A DNA stretch of 7,102 bases from JAEUJT01 sp044225205 (GCA_044225205.1 JBGAIY010000402.1:1-7102), one strand, 5' to 3'. Shown: positions 1-6,553, counted from the first letter of the stretch. The notes: generated by a model from the letters alone, not told the origin. Translations and numbers: made by a program.

Positions 1-339
1 GTACCGGTCGCGGAGCGCCAACAAGTCGTAGAGCCGCTCGACGTGCGAGGCGTGGTGCAGCACCGAAATGGCACCCGTTCGCAGCAATTCGGGCAACTGC
101 CACACGTCGTGAATGACCATGCGGCCGTCGGGCACACCCCAGTCGGCGGTGAGGCGCTCGAGCGCGGGCAGGTCGGCGTTCTCGCCAATGAGCAACGTCA
201 CTTCGTCGAAGCTCTCGCCGTGAAGCGCGAGCGCGCGGAGAAACTGGGCGTTCGCCACGGTGCGACCCACCAACACGTCGCCCGCCGAGGTGTACGTGCC
301 GGGTACCGCCAAGGTGGCCCAGGTGCGAGGGGTGCGCAT
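1..339 (-). CDS. N-terminal part of a possible glycosyltransferase (cut by left edge)
   Basis: The ATG at 339 opens a frame that stays open for 113 codons to the window edge, so the C-terminus is missing. It begins seven bases after the stop of the lipoprotein hydrolase gene, which suggests one transcript. There is no clear Shine-Dalgarno sequence in the gap, so translation may depend on the upstream gene. There is no signal peptide, so the protein is probably cytoplasmic. Residues 13-31 (VPGTYTSAGDVLVGRTVAN) and a later stretch, LHHASHVERLYDLLALRDRY, resemble, from memory, the start of some family 4-like glycosyltransferases that act on envelope polysaccharides. The donor-sugar-binding C-terminal domain, which would settle this, is outside the window. 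The reading frame is well supported; the function is a tentative inference. Confidence 0.6.
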   Translation of the reverse strand, partial: MRTPRTWATLAVPGTYTSAGDVLVGRTVANAQFLRALALHGESFDEVTLLIGENADLPALERLTADWGVPDGRMVIHDVWQLPELLRTGAISVLHHASHVERLYDLLALRDRY

Positions 340-346
340 GGCGGGG

Positions 347-1771
347 TTACGGCTTCTTGAGGGCCCGTTCGAGAAACTGCACCGTGCGCTGCCACGCCCG
401 CCGGTTGCCCTGGCCGGTGCCCTGCGGCGTGCCACCGTACGCGGTGAGCGCGCCCGTGCCGCTCAGGTCGACCTCACTCGCGTTGCCCATGGGCAAGCCC
501 ACGTTGGCCGGGCTGAGCGCGTGGCCTGCGCCCGAGAAACATTCGACCCCGTCGTCGGGGTAGGCCGTGTCGTGGCCGGCGTCGCGCAGTCGCTGCCACG
601 CGTAGTCGGCCAGCGCGCACGAAGGCCACACGTGGTCGTCTTGGGCGGCGAGCAGCAGCACCGGGCCGTTGATTTTTTCGACGTGAATGTTGGCGCGCTC
701 GATGTCGGCCGGGGCGGCGAGCCGCAGGCTCTCTTCGAATTGCTTCACTTCGCTGGTGACCTGCTGGCCAGCGTCGTTGGTCGTGACTTGGGGTTGGGCG
801 TTCGCCCACGGCACGAAGGCCACGCCCGCGTCGCCGAACGTCCACGAGGGGCGGGTGGGCGCTGTCCACGAAGGCCAGGTCAACCCGCTCGGCACGATGG
901 CGACGACCGCGCTGATGTCGGTGAACGTCGAGCCGAGCAGCAAGGCCGCTTCGCCTCCGCGAGAGTCGCCCATGACCCCGATGCGGTCGGGCCGCACGGT
1001 CGGGTGCTCTTTGAGCACGTCGATGGCGGTGGCGAAGTATTCGAGCGGTATTTCTTCGAGGTTCGCCGGCAGAGCCATGTTGCCTCCGCCGAAGTACGAC
1101 AACGCCAAGACCACGTAGCCTTGGCCGACGAAGAGCTGGCCGAGCTGCTGCCCGCCCTGCAGGCCGCCTTCGGAGCCGCCGAACACCACCAACCCGGGGA
1201 AAGGGCCTTTGCCCGACGGCACGTACAGGTCACCCCACACGCCTATGTACCCACGAATGGGCAACACGTCGGTGTTCGCGGCCTGGAGCTTTCGTTTCCA
1301 CGGGGCTTCGAGCACCGCCCCACCGATGTCGGCCAGCACGTCGATGTCGGCGCTGCCTCCCAAGTCGTCGGCCATCGACCAGAGCGGCCCGTCGGGGTCA
1401 GCGACCGACCAGGTGCCGTCGACCGGCGCGTCGAGCGTGCTCACCACGCCGTCGAAGTTGCTGCGAAAATGGCCGAACGCGTGGCCGCCCTGGGCCATGC
1501 CGAAGTAGAGGTCGACGTCGAGACAGGGGGGCAGGCCGTCGACCCGCACTTCGACCATGTCGCTCACGAGGTACGAGTCGTCGGGTTGGCGGCCCGCGTC
1601 GCTCACGAGGCCAATGCGCGGCGCGAAGCTGCTCGCGTCGGGTATGCAGCGCGGGTCGACGATGCGCCCAGCAGTCGTCACCAGCGGCAGCGGTTTGAGA
1701 GGCCCGCACGCGAGCGCTCCGAAGAGCCCGGCGCACCACGCGATACAAAACCAGCGCATGCCCGAGAACAT
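347..1771 (-). CDS. BAAT/acyl-CoA thioesterase-family alpha/beta hydrolase, putative lipoprotein
   Basis: This 474-residue protein resembles the bile-acid-CoA:amino-acid N-acyltransferase / acyl-CoA thioesterase family. Residues 72-84 (VEVRVDGLPPCLD) fit the beta-sandwich N-terminal domain with its Gly-Leu-Pro-Pro turn. Residues 193-300 fit the catalytic domain: GGSEGG at 198-203, LALSYFGGG at 222-230, PLEYFATAIDVLKEHPTV at 242-259, and the nucleophile elbow GDSRGG with Ser270. Asp378 or Asp379 (AAQDDHVWPS) and His417 (GAGH) would complete the triad. Having Ser rather than Cys as nucleophile fits a thioesterase or hydrolase better than an N-acyltransferase. The N-terminus looks like a lipoprotein signal: a hydrophobic stretch ends at Cys22 (GALAC), although Ala at -3 is not ideal for a lipobox. 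ATG at 1771 is the preferred start, and ATG at 1759 also works. The open frame extends further upstream, but that part overlaps the divergent gene and has no signal. The substrate cannot be read from the sequence. Confidence 0.88.
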   Translation of the reverse strand: MFSGMRWFCIAWCAGLFGALACGPLKPLPLVTTAGRIVDPRCIPDASSFAPRIGLVSDAGRQPDDSYLVSDMVEVRVDGLPPCLDVDLYFGMAQGGHAFGHFRSNFDGVVSTLDAPVDGTWSVADPDGPLWSMADDLGGSADIDVLADIGGAVLEAPWKRKLQAANTDVLPIRGYIGVWGDLYVPSGKGPFPGLVVFGGSEGGLQGGQQLGQLFVGQGYVVLALSYFGGGNMALPANLEEIPLEYFATAIDVLKEHPTVRPDRIGVMGDSRGGEAALLLGSTFTDISAVVAIVPSGLTWPSWTAPTRPSWTFGDAGVAFVPWANAQPQVTTNDAGQQVTSEVKQFEESLRLAAPADIERANIHVEKINGPVLLLAAQDDHVWPSCALADYAWQRLRDAGHDTAYPDDGVECFSGAGHALSPANVGLPMGNASEVDLSGTGALTAYGGTPQGTGQGNRRAWQRTVQFLERALKKP

Positions 1772-1906
1772 ACTCCGGGCGCCTTCGGCGTCACGCTTCG
1801 TTGCGCCGGCCACCAAAACCGGGCGAACCCTCGCCATTGCTTTCTTCGAGCCCGGTGTGGTTGGGGCCCGCCCCGCTCGCCCCACGGCGTGGAGTAAGGT
1901 GCGCCC
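1772..1906. promoter_or_regulatory. Divergent intergenic region expected to carry two promoters
   Basis: These 135 bases separate the starts of two divergent genes (lipoprotein hydrolase leftward, small membrane protein rightward), so promoters for both should lie here. I looked for sigma-70-like -35/-10 pairs on both strands and found none convincing; the DNA is very GC-rich. The role is inferred from gene layout, not from a motif. Confidence 0.45.
1891..1899 (+). promoter_or_regulatory. Ribosome binding site of the small membrane protein gene
   Basis: GGAGTAAGG lies just before the ATG at 1907. AAGG ends seven bases before the start codon and GGAG ends twelve before it. The first spacing is normal and supports ATG 1907 as the start. 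Confidence 0.6.
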
Positions 1907-2560
1907 ATGCGCGAATTCGACCGCACCCCGCAACCGCCCAACAACCGCGTGATGCTGCTGGGGCTCGCGGCCGTCGTCGGGGCCATGGCCGCGGGCGGGG
2001 TGGTCGCTTTCGGGCTGCTGGGAGCTGGGCGCGGCGCGCCGCACACCGTGGCCGAACAGCTGCTCGCCGACAATTTCTATTCACCCACGGGTGGTTTGTA
2101 TCACGTGGCCGACCTCCAGGCCCGGCCGGCCGTACAGGCCGTGCTCCAGCGCATGCGCTCCGCCGGCTACTGCGAATTCATTTTCAAGATGCGCACGTCG
2201 AAGACCAACACCAACGAGACGTACCTCAAGACCTGTGCCCGCTCACTCGAGGGCCGCCACCAGTGGTGGCACGACCACGAGCTCGGCTTCAGCGAATTCG
2301 ACTTGTGGGCAAGCGGCAAACACCGCGCCCCGTTCGCCGTGCTCGTCGACGCTCAACAGCAACCGTACCTGCTGGCGCTCGGCAAGCACGGAGACCTCGG
2401 CGCCGACGACGTCGAGGCAATGGTCGTCGGGGTTCTCGACGCGGCGCTCGCTCGGGCTCCGGCCGTGCTCGAAGCACAGCGAGCCCGAAACGCCGACCAA
2501 CTGCGCCGCGAAGCCGAGCGCGCCGAAGGCGAACGCCGCGCCGCCGAATCGTTTCACTGA
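1907..2560 (+). CDS. Single-pass membrane protein of unknown function
   Basis: I do not recognise the family of this 217-residue protein. Residues 1-14 are polar with two Arg; residues 15-40 form one hydrophobic helix rich in Gly, Ala, Val and Leu, most likely an uncleaved membrane anchor. Residues 45-180 look like a compact folded domain with a Trp/His-rich patch (HQWWHDHE, 118-125) and two cysteines, Cys89 and Cys110, which could pair if the domain is periplasmic. The segment FAVLVDAQQQPYLLALG (143-159) reads like two beta strands. Residues 184-215 are strongly charged and alternate Arg, Glu and Ala, as in a coiled coil or long helix, suggesting self-association or a partner. A good ribosome binding site precedes the ATG. 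It is the only plus-strand gene here. Its 3' end overlaps the convergent oxidoreductase gene by seven bases. Confidence 0.8.
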   Translation: MREFDRTPQPPNNRVMLLGLAAVVGAMAAGGVVAFGLLGAGRGAPHTVAEQLLADNFYSPTGGLYHVADLQARPAVQAVLQRMRSAGYCEFIFKMRTSKTNTNETYLKTCARSLEGRHQWWHDHELGFSEFDLWASGKHRAPFAVLVDAQQQPYLLALGKHGDLGADDVEAMVVGVLDAALARAPAVLEAQRARNADQLRREAERAEGERRAAESFH

Positions 2561-3981
2561 TTCGCTGGCAACGCCGCGGGGCCTGCCCCGAGTGGCCGGT
2601 GCGGCTCTCGCCGACCGGGAAACGTCGGGTTGGGCCGAACCGCCCCCACCGCCGTGAGCAGCGCCGCCCCCACCAGCGTGGGGTGAAAGAAGGCCAACGG
2701 CCCGACCGTCATGTTCAGCACCGGCAAGAAGCGCTTTTGCACCGCGTTGTGGTGCATGGCCCGCAGCACGCTCCTCGAATACGCCGCGGTGAACGACAGC
2801 AACGGCGAGCGCCGCCCCTGCACTTGGGGAAACTGGAGGTCGTTCGCCAACGCCGCGAGCCACGGCTGGTCGAGCACGCGGTCGAGCCGGTGCTGAAACA
2901 CCTTCGCCAGCCGGTCGAGCGGCACCCCGCGGGTCAGCAAGTCGTCGAGCACCTCGGCCGCCAAGCCCGCCGACGTCATGCCCTGCCCATAAATGGGGTT
3001 GAACGAACAGGTCGCGTCGCCCGAAATGAGCAGCCGCGCGGGCAACGCGGCGGCCCGGCTGTACGCGCGGCGCAGGTTGCTCTTGAAATGGTAGGGCGTG
3101 GGTTGGCTCAACCGCTCGGCCGACCGCACCACGTCGGCCAGCAGCGGCTGCGAGAGCGTCTGCGCGAAGTCGGCCATGCCGTCTGACGTCACCGGTGGCC
3201 GCTCACCCAGGTACGAGCCGACCAAGAACACCGACAACCCGTTCTGGGCGCCCAAGATCATGCCGAAGCGCTTCTGGTGGGGCGGCTCGGCGCCGACGTA
3301 GCAGGTCGTCCACCCGGGGTCTGCGGCGAGGCGCACCAGCTGCGTGACGTAGGTGATGCCGACGTCGACCTCTTCGGCCTCGGGCGCTTGAAACCCAAGC
3401 TGGCCGAGCCACGCCGCCGCTTTGGAGTTGCGGCCGGTGCAGTCGACCACCAAGTCGGCTTCGAGGGTCTCGGTTTGGCCCGTGGCCAGCACCTCGAAGT
3501 CGACGCGGTCGACGACGCCGGGCCGACTGGCGCTCAACCCCCGCACGCGGGCCCCGCCGCGCCACACCACGTTGGGCTCTTCGAGCAGCCGCGCCCGCAT
3601 GTGAAATTCGAAGAACGGCCGGGTGAAGCCCAGGCCATGAAACCCGGTGGGCTTGGGAGACCACCACGTGCCGTTCATGTACCAGCGAACGTCGAGCCCG
3701 AATTCGGCCACCCGCGCGCCCGCGTCGGTCAGCCGCGCGGTCAGGCCGGGCAAGTACTTCTCGAAAATGTCCCACCCGCGCTTGAGCAGGCCGTGGAGTT
3801 GCTGGTCTTGCGCGGCGCCCGGCCGGTGGCCGACCTCGGTCATCGAAATGACGTCTGACTCGAGCACCGTCACCCGCTCGAAGTGCCGTCTGAGCACCGC
3901 GGCGTGGTACAGCCCGCCGATGCCGCCCCCGAGCACGACCGCGTGCCCGGCCGTCTTCGCAACCGTCGGGAGCGCGCTCAT
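2554..3981 (-). CDS. FAD-dependent monooxygenase-like oxidoreductase
   Basis: This 475-residue protein has the layout of group A flavoprotein monooxygenases and related FAD oxidoreductases. GGGIGG at 18-23, followed by FERVTVLESD at 34-43, is the N-terminal dinucleotide-binding fold with the acidic residue that binds the FAD ribose. DCTGRNS at 180-186 ends the strand before the substrate domain. GDATCSFNPIYGQGM at 321-335 is the second FAD-contact motif (Gly-Asp, then Pro and Gly-Gln-Gly-Met). Such enzymes usually use NAD(P)H and oxygen to hydroxylate or epoxidise a small molecule; this substrate is unknown. The last 100 residues include a hydrophobic patch (about 419-448) that could touch the membrane. 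The ATG at 3981 overlaps the ancestral TGA of the OmpA gene (ATGA), implying coupled translation; the ribosome binding site is weak. Because the OmpA gene is frameshifted, ribosomes from it would now run in frame into this gene. There is no signal peptide, so the native enzyme is cytoplasmic. Confidence 0.88.
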   Translation of the reverse strand: MSALPTVAKTAGHAVVLGGGIGGLYHAAVLRRHFERVTVLESDVISMTEVGHRPGAAQDQQLHGLLKRGWDIFEKYLPGLTARLTDAGARVAEFGLDVRWYMNGTWWSPKPTGFHGLGFTRPFFEFHMRARLLEEPNVVWRGGARVRGLSASRPGVVDRVDFEVLATGQTETLEADLVVDCTGRNSKAAAWLGQLGFQAPEAEEVDVGITYVTQLVRLAADPGWTTCYVGAEPPHQKRFGMILGAQNGLSVFLVGSYLGERPPVTSDGMADFAQTLSQPLLADVVRSAERLSQPTPYHFKSNLRRAYSRAAALPARLLISGDATCSFNPIYGQGMTSAGLAAEVLDDLLTRGVPLDRLAKVFQHRLDRVLDQPWLAALANDLQFPQVQGRRSPLLSFTAAYSRSVLRAMHHNAVQKRFLPVLNMTVGPLAFFHPTLVGAALLTAVGAVRPNPTFPGRREPHRPLGAGPAALPANQ

Positions 3982-4111
3982 TCGCCGTTGAGCAAGTTGA
4001 ATTCGACGCGGCGGTTGTTGTCGCGACCCACGGGCGTTTCGTTCGTGTCGGCCGGCCGGTCGGGGCCGAAGCCCTTGGCGCGAATTCGGGCCTCGTCGAC
4101 GTCTTTCTTCA

Positions 4112-4127
4112 CCAAATAGCGTTTCGG
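4112..4127 (-). other. Deletion/frameshift junction in the OmpA-like domain
   Basis: On the minus strand, Gly-Asp-Ala-Glu-Thr in the upstream frame is followed directly, one frame over, by (Arg)-Tyr-Leu-Val-Lys-Lys. In OmpA domains about 15-16 codons separate these two points; here only seven bases do. The implied loss is roughly 38-41 bases, of the form 3n+2. The exact breakpoint cannot be fixed without an intact homologue. Confidence 0.75.
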
Positions 4128-4311
4128 CGTCGCCCGTGTTGTCGGTGTGCCCTTCGACTTGCACCAACTTGATCTCGGTGTGGTCTTTGAGCACCGCCGC
4201 CACCTGGTCGAGCAGCACGTTCGACTTGGGCTGCAGCACCGCCTTGCCGATTTCGAAGAACACCTTCTCTTTGATGACCAGCTTGTCGCTGGTGATTTGC
4301 ACGAGTTGCTT

Positions 4312-4848
4312 CACCCGAGTGGGGCACCCCGAGTTGGTCACCGGGCCGGCTTCTTTGGGGCAGTTGTCGAACCGGTCGACCACGCCGTCGCCGTCTTGGT
4401 CGGGCCAGGGGCAGCCGTCGTTGTTCTTGTCACCAGGCACTTCGACGCACTTGTCGGCCCGGTCGGGCACGGTGTCGCCGTCGCGGTCTTGGTCGGGGCA
4501 GCCCTTGTTTTCGGCGGGGCCCTTTTCTTTGGGGCACGCGTCGGCCGCGCCCATGACGCCGTCGTGGTCTTCGTCTTGGTCGGGGCAGCCCTTGTTCTCT
4601 TTCGGGCCCGGCAAGGTGCGACACGCGTCGTCGACGTCGGGTACGCCGTCGGCGTCGTCGTCGAGGTCGGGGCACCCGTCGTCGTCTTGAAAGCCGTCTT
4701 TGTCTTCGGCGACCGTCGGGCATCGGTCGGCCGCGCCCAGCACGCCGTCGTGGTCTTGGTCTTGGTCGGGGCAGCCTTTGTTGCTGGCCGGCCCCGCCTC
4801 GGTCGGGCACCCGTCGTCGCTGCCCAGCACGCCGTCGCCGTCGTAGTC
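4312..4848 (-). repeat. Six thrombospondin type 3 repeats (about 87-base period)
   Basis: Six consecutive units of about 29 residues follow the pattern DxDxDGVxxxxDxCPxxxGPxxNxGCPDQ. Each has Asp clusters that would bind calcium and paired cysteines. The second unit is 33 residues long because it carries an extra KDGFQDDDG-type segment. The repetition shows in the DNA: the plus-strand string GGTCGGGGCAGCC begins at 4491 and 4578, exactly 87 bases apart, and again at 4764, a distance of 87 plus 99. In OmpA-like proteins such repeats form a stiff, calcium-stabilised spacer between the barrel and the wall-binding domain. Confidence 0.88.
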
Positions 4849-5409
4849 GGCCTCGTCGGGCACCCGGTCGGGAGCGCCGATGGTGAACGACACGCCGAAG
4901 AGCAGGTTTTGGTGCTGGGTGTTCAGGGTGAACTTCGCGAACGGGCCGACCGACATGCCCTCGACGAGCGAAAATTCGTAGCCGGTGCCGACGTCGAAGC
5001 CGACCCCCATGCCGCCGCTCGTGTAGGTGACGTGGGCGTCGACCCAGAAGTTGCCCGCGAAGTTGCCGTGGTACGACTGGCCGGGGTTGAAGAAGTAGCC
5101 CTTCTCGTCGTTGAACAGACGCAGCCGCGCGCCGAGGCCCGCGCCGAACGCCGAGCCTCCGTCGAGGTACGACTGGTTCACGGCCGAGACGCCGAAGACT
5201 TCGAGTTGGGGCGCGAGCGGGCCCAGCGCTTTGATCAACGTCGTGTCGACCTTCAGGGCGGCGCCGCTGATCAGCACCGCCTTGTCGAGGCCGGTACCCA
5301 CGCCGGGGTCGAGGTGAATGTTGACGGCCGACTTTTCGGCTCGCGCGGCGAAGGCCAACAACACCGTGGCGAAGCCCAACAGACGAACACCTGACGTGCG
5401 CACAGGAGA

Positions 5410-5413
5410 CTCC
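5410..5413 (-). promoter_or_regulatory. Ribosome binding site that fixes the OmpA start at GTG 5403
   Basis: On the minus strand GGAG is followed by TCTCCT and then GTG, a six-base gap. The upstream alternative TTG at 5415 overlaps this GGAG, so the GTG is the better start. It also gives a typical signal peptide (MRTSGVRLLGFATVLLAFAA). Confidence 0.65.
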
Positions 5414-5436
5414 AAAGCGAAAACAAAGAGGCCGCG

Positions 5437-5467
5437 ACCCTACAGCAATCAACACGAGATGGTGCAA
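5437..5467 (-). promoter_or_regulatory. Possible promoter for the OmpA-oxidoreductase pair
   Basis: On the minus strand TTGCAC (5467-5462) and TAGGGT (5442-5437) are separated by 19 bases, inside the 97-base gap before the OmpA gene. Two bases of each hexamer or more fit the sigma-70 consensus, but the spacing is long. The region is the least GC-rich part of the window, as expected of a promoter. This is a weak motif call supported by position. Confidence 0.3.
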
Positions 5468-5468
5468 C

Positions 5469-5488
5469 TCTTCGAATTTGCTCGAAGA
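5469..5488. repeat. Inverted repeat with 7-base arms beside the possible promoter
   Basis: TCTTCGA (5469-5475) and TCGAAGA (5482-5488) are exact reverse complements around a six-base spacer. The element sits between the stop of the transglycosylase gene and the possible -35 box of the OmpA gene. It could be an operator or a weak transcription end. No T-run follows on the minus strand, which argues against an intrinsic terminator. Confidence 0.35.
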
Positions 5489-5500
5489 CCGAGGCCTCGC

Positions 5501-6553
5501 TCAGCGATGGGGCGAGGTGCCGACGCGCCGGCGAGAAAACAGCACCGCGGCGGCGGCCCACGCGAGGGCGGTACCGGCCTCTGAACAGCCACAGCCTTTC
5601 GGCGGCCGGCCCAAGTCGTCGTCGAGCACCCCGAAGCTGACAACGCCCCCGTCGGTGTCGCTCGGGCCGCCGTCGGTGGGCGCCGAAAGGCACGACGACA
5701 CGAGGCTTGGCCGCGTCATCGAGCAGTCGGTCGGTGACGCGCACACGGGCTGCGGCAACGCCCCCGGGGCTCCGCCGGTGCCCACGTCGGTCAAGCGCGG
5801 GTAGGCCGCCTTCGTCACCGGCCAGTACCCGGCGCTCGGAGGGTATTCGAGCCAGCCCCAAATGCGCTCTTGGTAGGGCACGGTGCCGCCGACCTTCGGG
5901 TTCCACACGCCGCGGGTCGACGAACCGGTGCGGTTCGGGTTGTTCACCGTCGACAGCCCGTTGTACGCCCAGGTTGCGGTGTACCAGTGCTCGACCAACG
6001 CGGGCTGGCGATCTCCCACGCACTGGGTGATGCGCCACTTGTCAGACAAAATCTGCAGGCCGGTGGCGAGGTTGTAGAACGGCTCGGCCGCCACCCGGTG
6101 CCGGTCGTAGTTGGGCAGCGCGTCGGTCGTGCGCATGCCGCTCGTCACCTGGCCGACGCCGTACCCACAGTCGCTGGCGATGATGGTCTGCGAGGGCTTG
6201 CCCACCTGGTCGGCGGGAGACGTCGGCACGCAAAACTGCCGCCAGCTGCTCTCTTGCATGGCCATGGCCTTGAGCAACTCACAGGGGAACTGGGCGGCCT
6301 TCGGCATGGGGGGCGTCGGCTTCGAGCAGCCTTGGGTGAGGTCGTTCACCGGTGGCCCGTCGAGCCACGCCGCCGGCCCCTTCGCCGCGAGGTCGAAAAT
6401 CGCCTGCCATTCGCCCACCGAGGGGTTGGTGCCGGGCACGGCGTCGACCGCGCAGTTCTTGGTGTTGCCACTGCTCGACGCCGAATAGCTGGGGCACTGG
6501 GCGTACGCGGCGGGCGTCAGGGCGAGCGCCAGCCCCACCGCGAGTGCTTTCAC
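5501..6553 (-). CDS. Secreted lytic transglycosylase-like protein with MYXO-CTERM tag
   Basis: This 350-residue protein probably cuts the glycan strands of peptidoglycan outside the cytoplasm. Residues 1-18 are a signal peptide ending in AYA. The catalytic domain shows the order of motifs expected of the SLT/lysozyme-like fold: ELLKAMAMQESSW with likely catalytic Glu101, GYGVGQVTSGM at 130-140 (the Gly-Gln motif), NLATGLQILSDKW at 161-173, and WYTATWAYNGL at 190-200, matching the Ala-Tyr-Asn motif. About twelve cysteines are spread over the mature protein, suggesting disulfides. Residues 290-318 are a Gly/Pro/Asp-rich linker before the C-terminal sorting tag. The start is a GTG overlapping the upstream stop (GTGA), with a G-rich stretch upstream, so translation is probably coupled. 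Target specificity (own wall remodelling or attack on prey) cannot be told from the sequence. The SLT assignment is by motif, not by alignment. Confidence 0.85.
   Translation of the reverse strand: MKALAVGLALALTPAAYAQCPSYSASSSGNTKNCAVDAVPGTNPSVGEWQAIFDLAAKGPAAWLDGPPVNDLTQGCSKPTPPMPKAAQFPCELLKAMAMQESSWRQFCVPTSPADQVGKPSQTIIASDCGYGVGQVTSGMRTTDALPNYDRHRVAAEPFYNLATGLQILSDKWRITQCVGDRQPALVEHWYTATWAYNGLSTVNNPNRTGSSTRGVWNPKVGGTVPYQERIWGWLEYPPSAGYWPVTKAAYPRLTDVGTGGAPGALPQPVCASPTDCSMTRPSLVSSCLSAPTDGGPSDTDGGVVSFGVLDDDLGRPPKGCGCSEAGTALAWAAAAVLFSRRRVGTSPHR
5525..5596 (-). other. MYXO-CTERM sorting signal
   Basis: Residues 320-343 of the transglycosylase-like protein read GCGCSEAG, a hydrophobic helix (TALAWAAAAVLFS) and RRR. 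This is the three-part MYXO-CTERM pattern known from Myxococcota, where a myxosortase is thought to process the Cys-containing motif and retain the protein at the cell surface. Seven residues follow the Arg cluster, a slightly longer tail than usual. Confidence 0.8.

Larger units (their letters stand above)
3978..5403 (-). pseudogene. OmpA-family outer-membrane protein with TSP3 repeats, broken by an internal deletion
   Basis: The intact protein would tether the outer membrane to peptidoglycan. Counting from the GTG start: residues 1-22 are a signal peptide ending in ARA; 23-176 alternate as expected of a small outer-membrane beta-barrel, ending in LLFGVSFTIG; 186-362 hold six thrombospondin type 3 repeats; from 366 comes an OmpA-like domain (VFFEIGKAVLQPKSNVLLDQ, then VEGHTDNTGDAET at 416-428). 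After Thr428 the frame is lost. The correct ending resumes one frame over as YLVKKDVDEARIRAKGFGPD, then NNRRVEFNLLNGE and TGA at 3978. The missing segment normally reads like LSxxRAxxV and includes the arginine that binds diaminopimelate in OmpA proteins. GTG 5403 is chosen because GGAG lies six bases upstream; a TTG at 5415 in the same frame lacks such support. The repaired length would be about 488 residues. The lesion may be real or an assembly error; the family call is secure. Confidence 0.85.

Noticed and set aside
260..1897. Long plus-strand open frame (545 codons) opposite the lipoprotein hydrolase gene
   Set aside because: It is Arg/Val/Ala/His-rich with no recognisable domain and lies antisense to a gene with clear family motifs; such frames arise by chance in GC-rich coding DNA.
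1772..2044. N-terminal extension of the lipoprotein hydrolase gene up to 2044
   Set aside because: The extension lies over the divergent gene, is rich in Arg, Pro and His, and would bury the signal peptide about 90 residues inside the protein.
1801..3186. Plus-strand open frame (461 codons) overlapping two genes
   Set aside because: Very Arg/Pro-rich composition, overlaps the well-supported membrane protein gene in another frame and the oxidoreductase gene in antisense, with no domain.
4312..4848. CRISPR-like or satellite repeat array
   Set aside because: The periodic DNA encodes protein repeats with a period divisible by three; units are degenerate and there are no unique spacers.
4147..5394. 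Plus-strand open frame (415 codons) opposite the OmpA gene
   Set aside because: It mirrors the TSP3 repeats in antisense (Val/Gly/Ala-rich repeats) and has no credible fold or start signal.
2554..5415. A genuine 953-residue OmpA-oxidoreductase fusion gene
   Set aside because: The correct OmpA C-terminus and stop exist in another frame and overlap the oxidoreductase ATG, so the fusion frame is a product of the deletion, not a designed two-domain protein.
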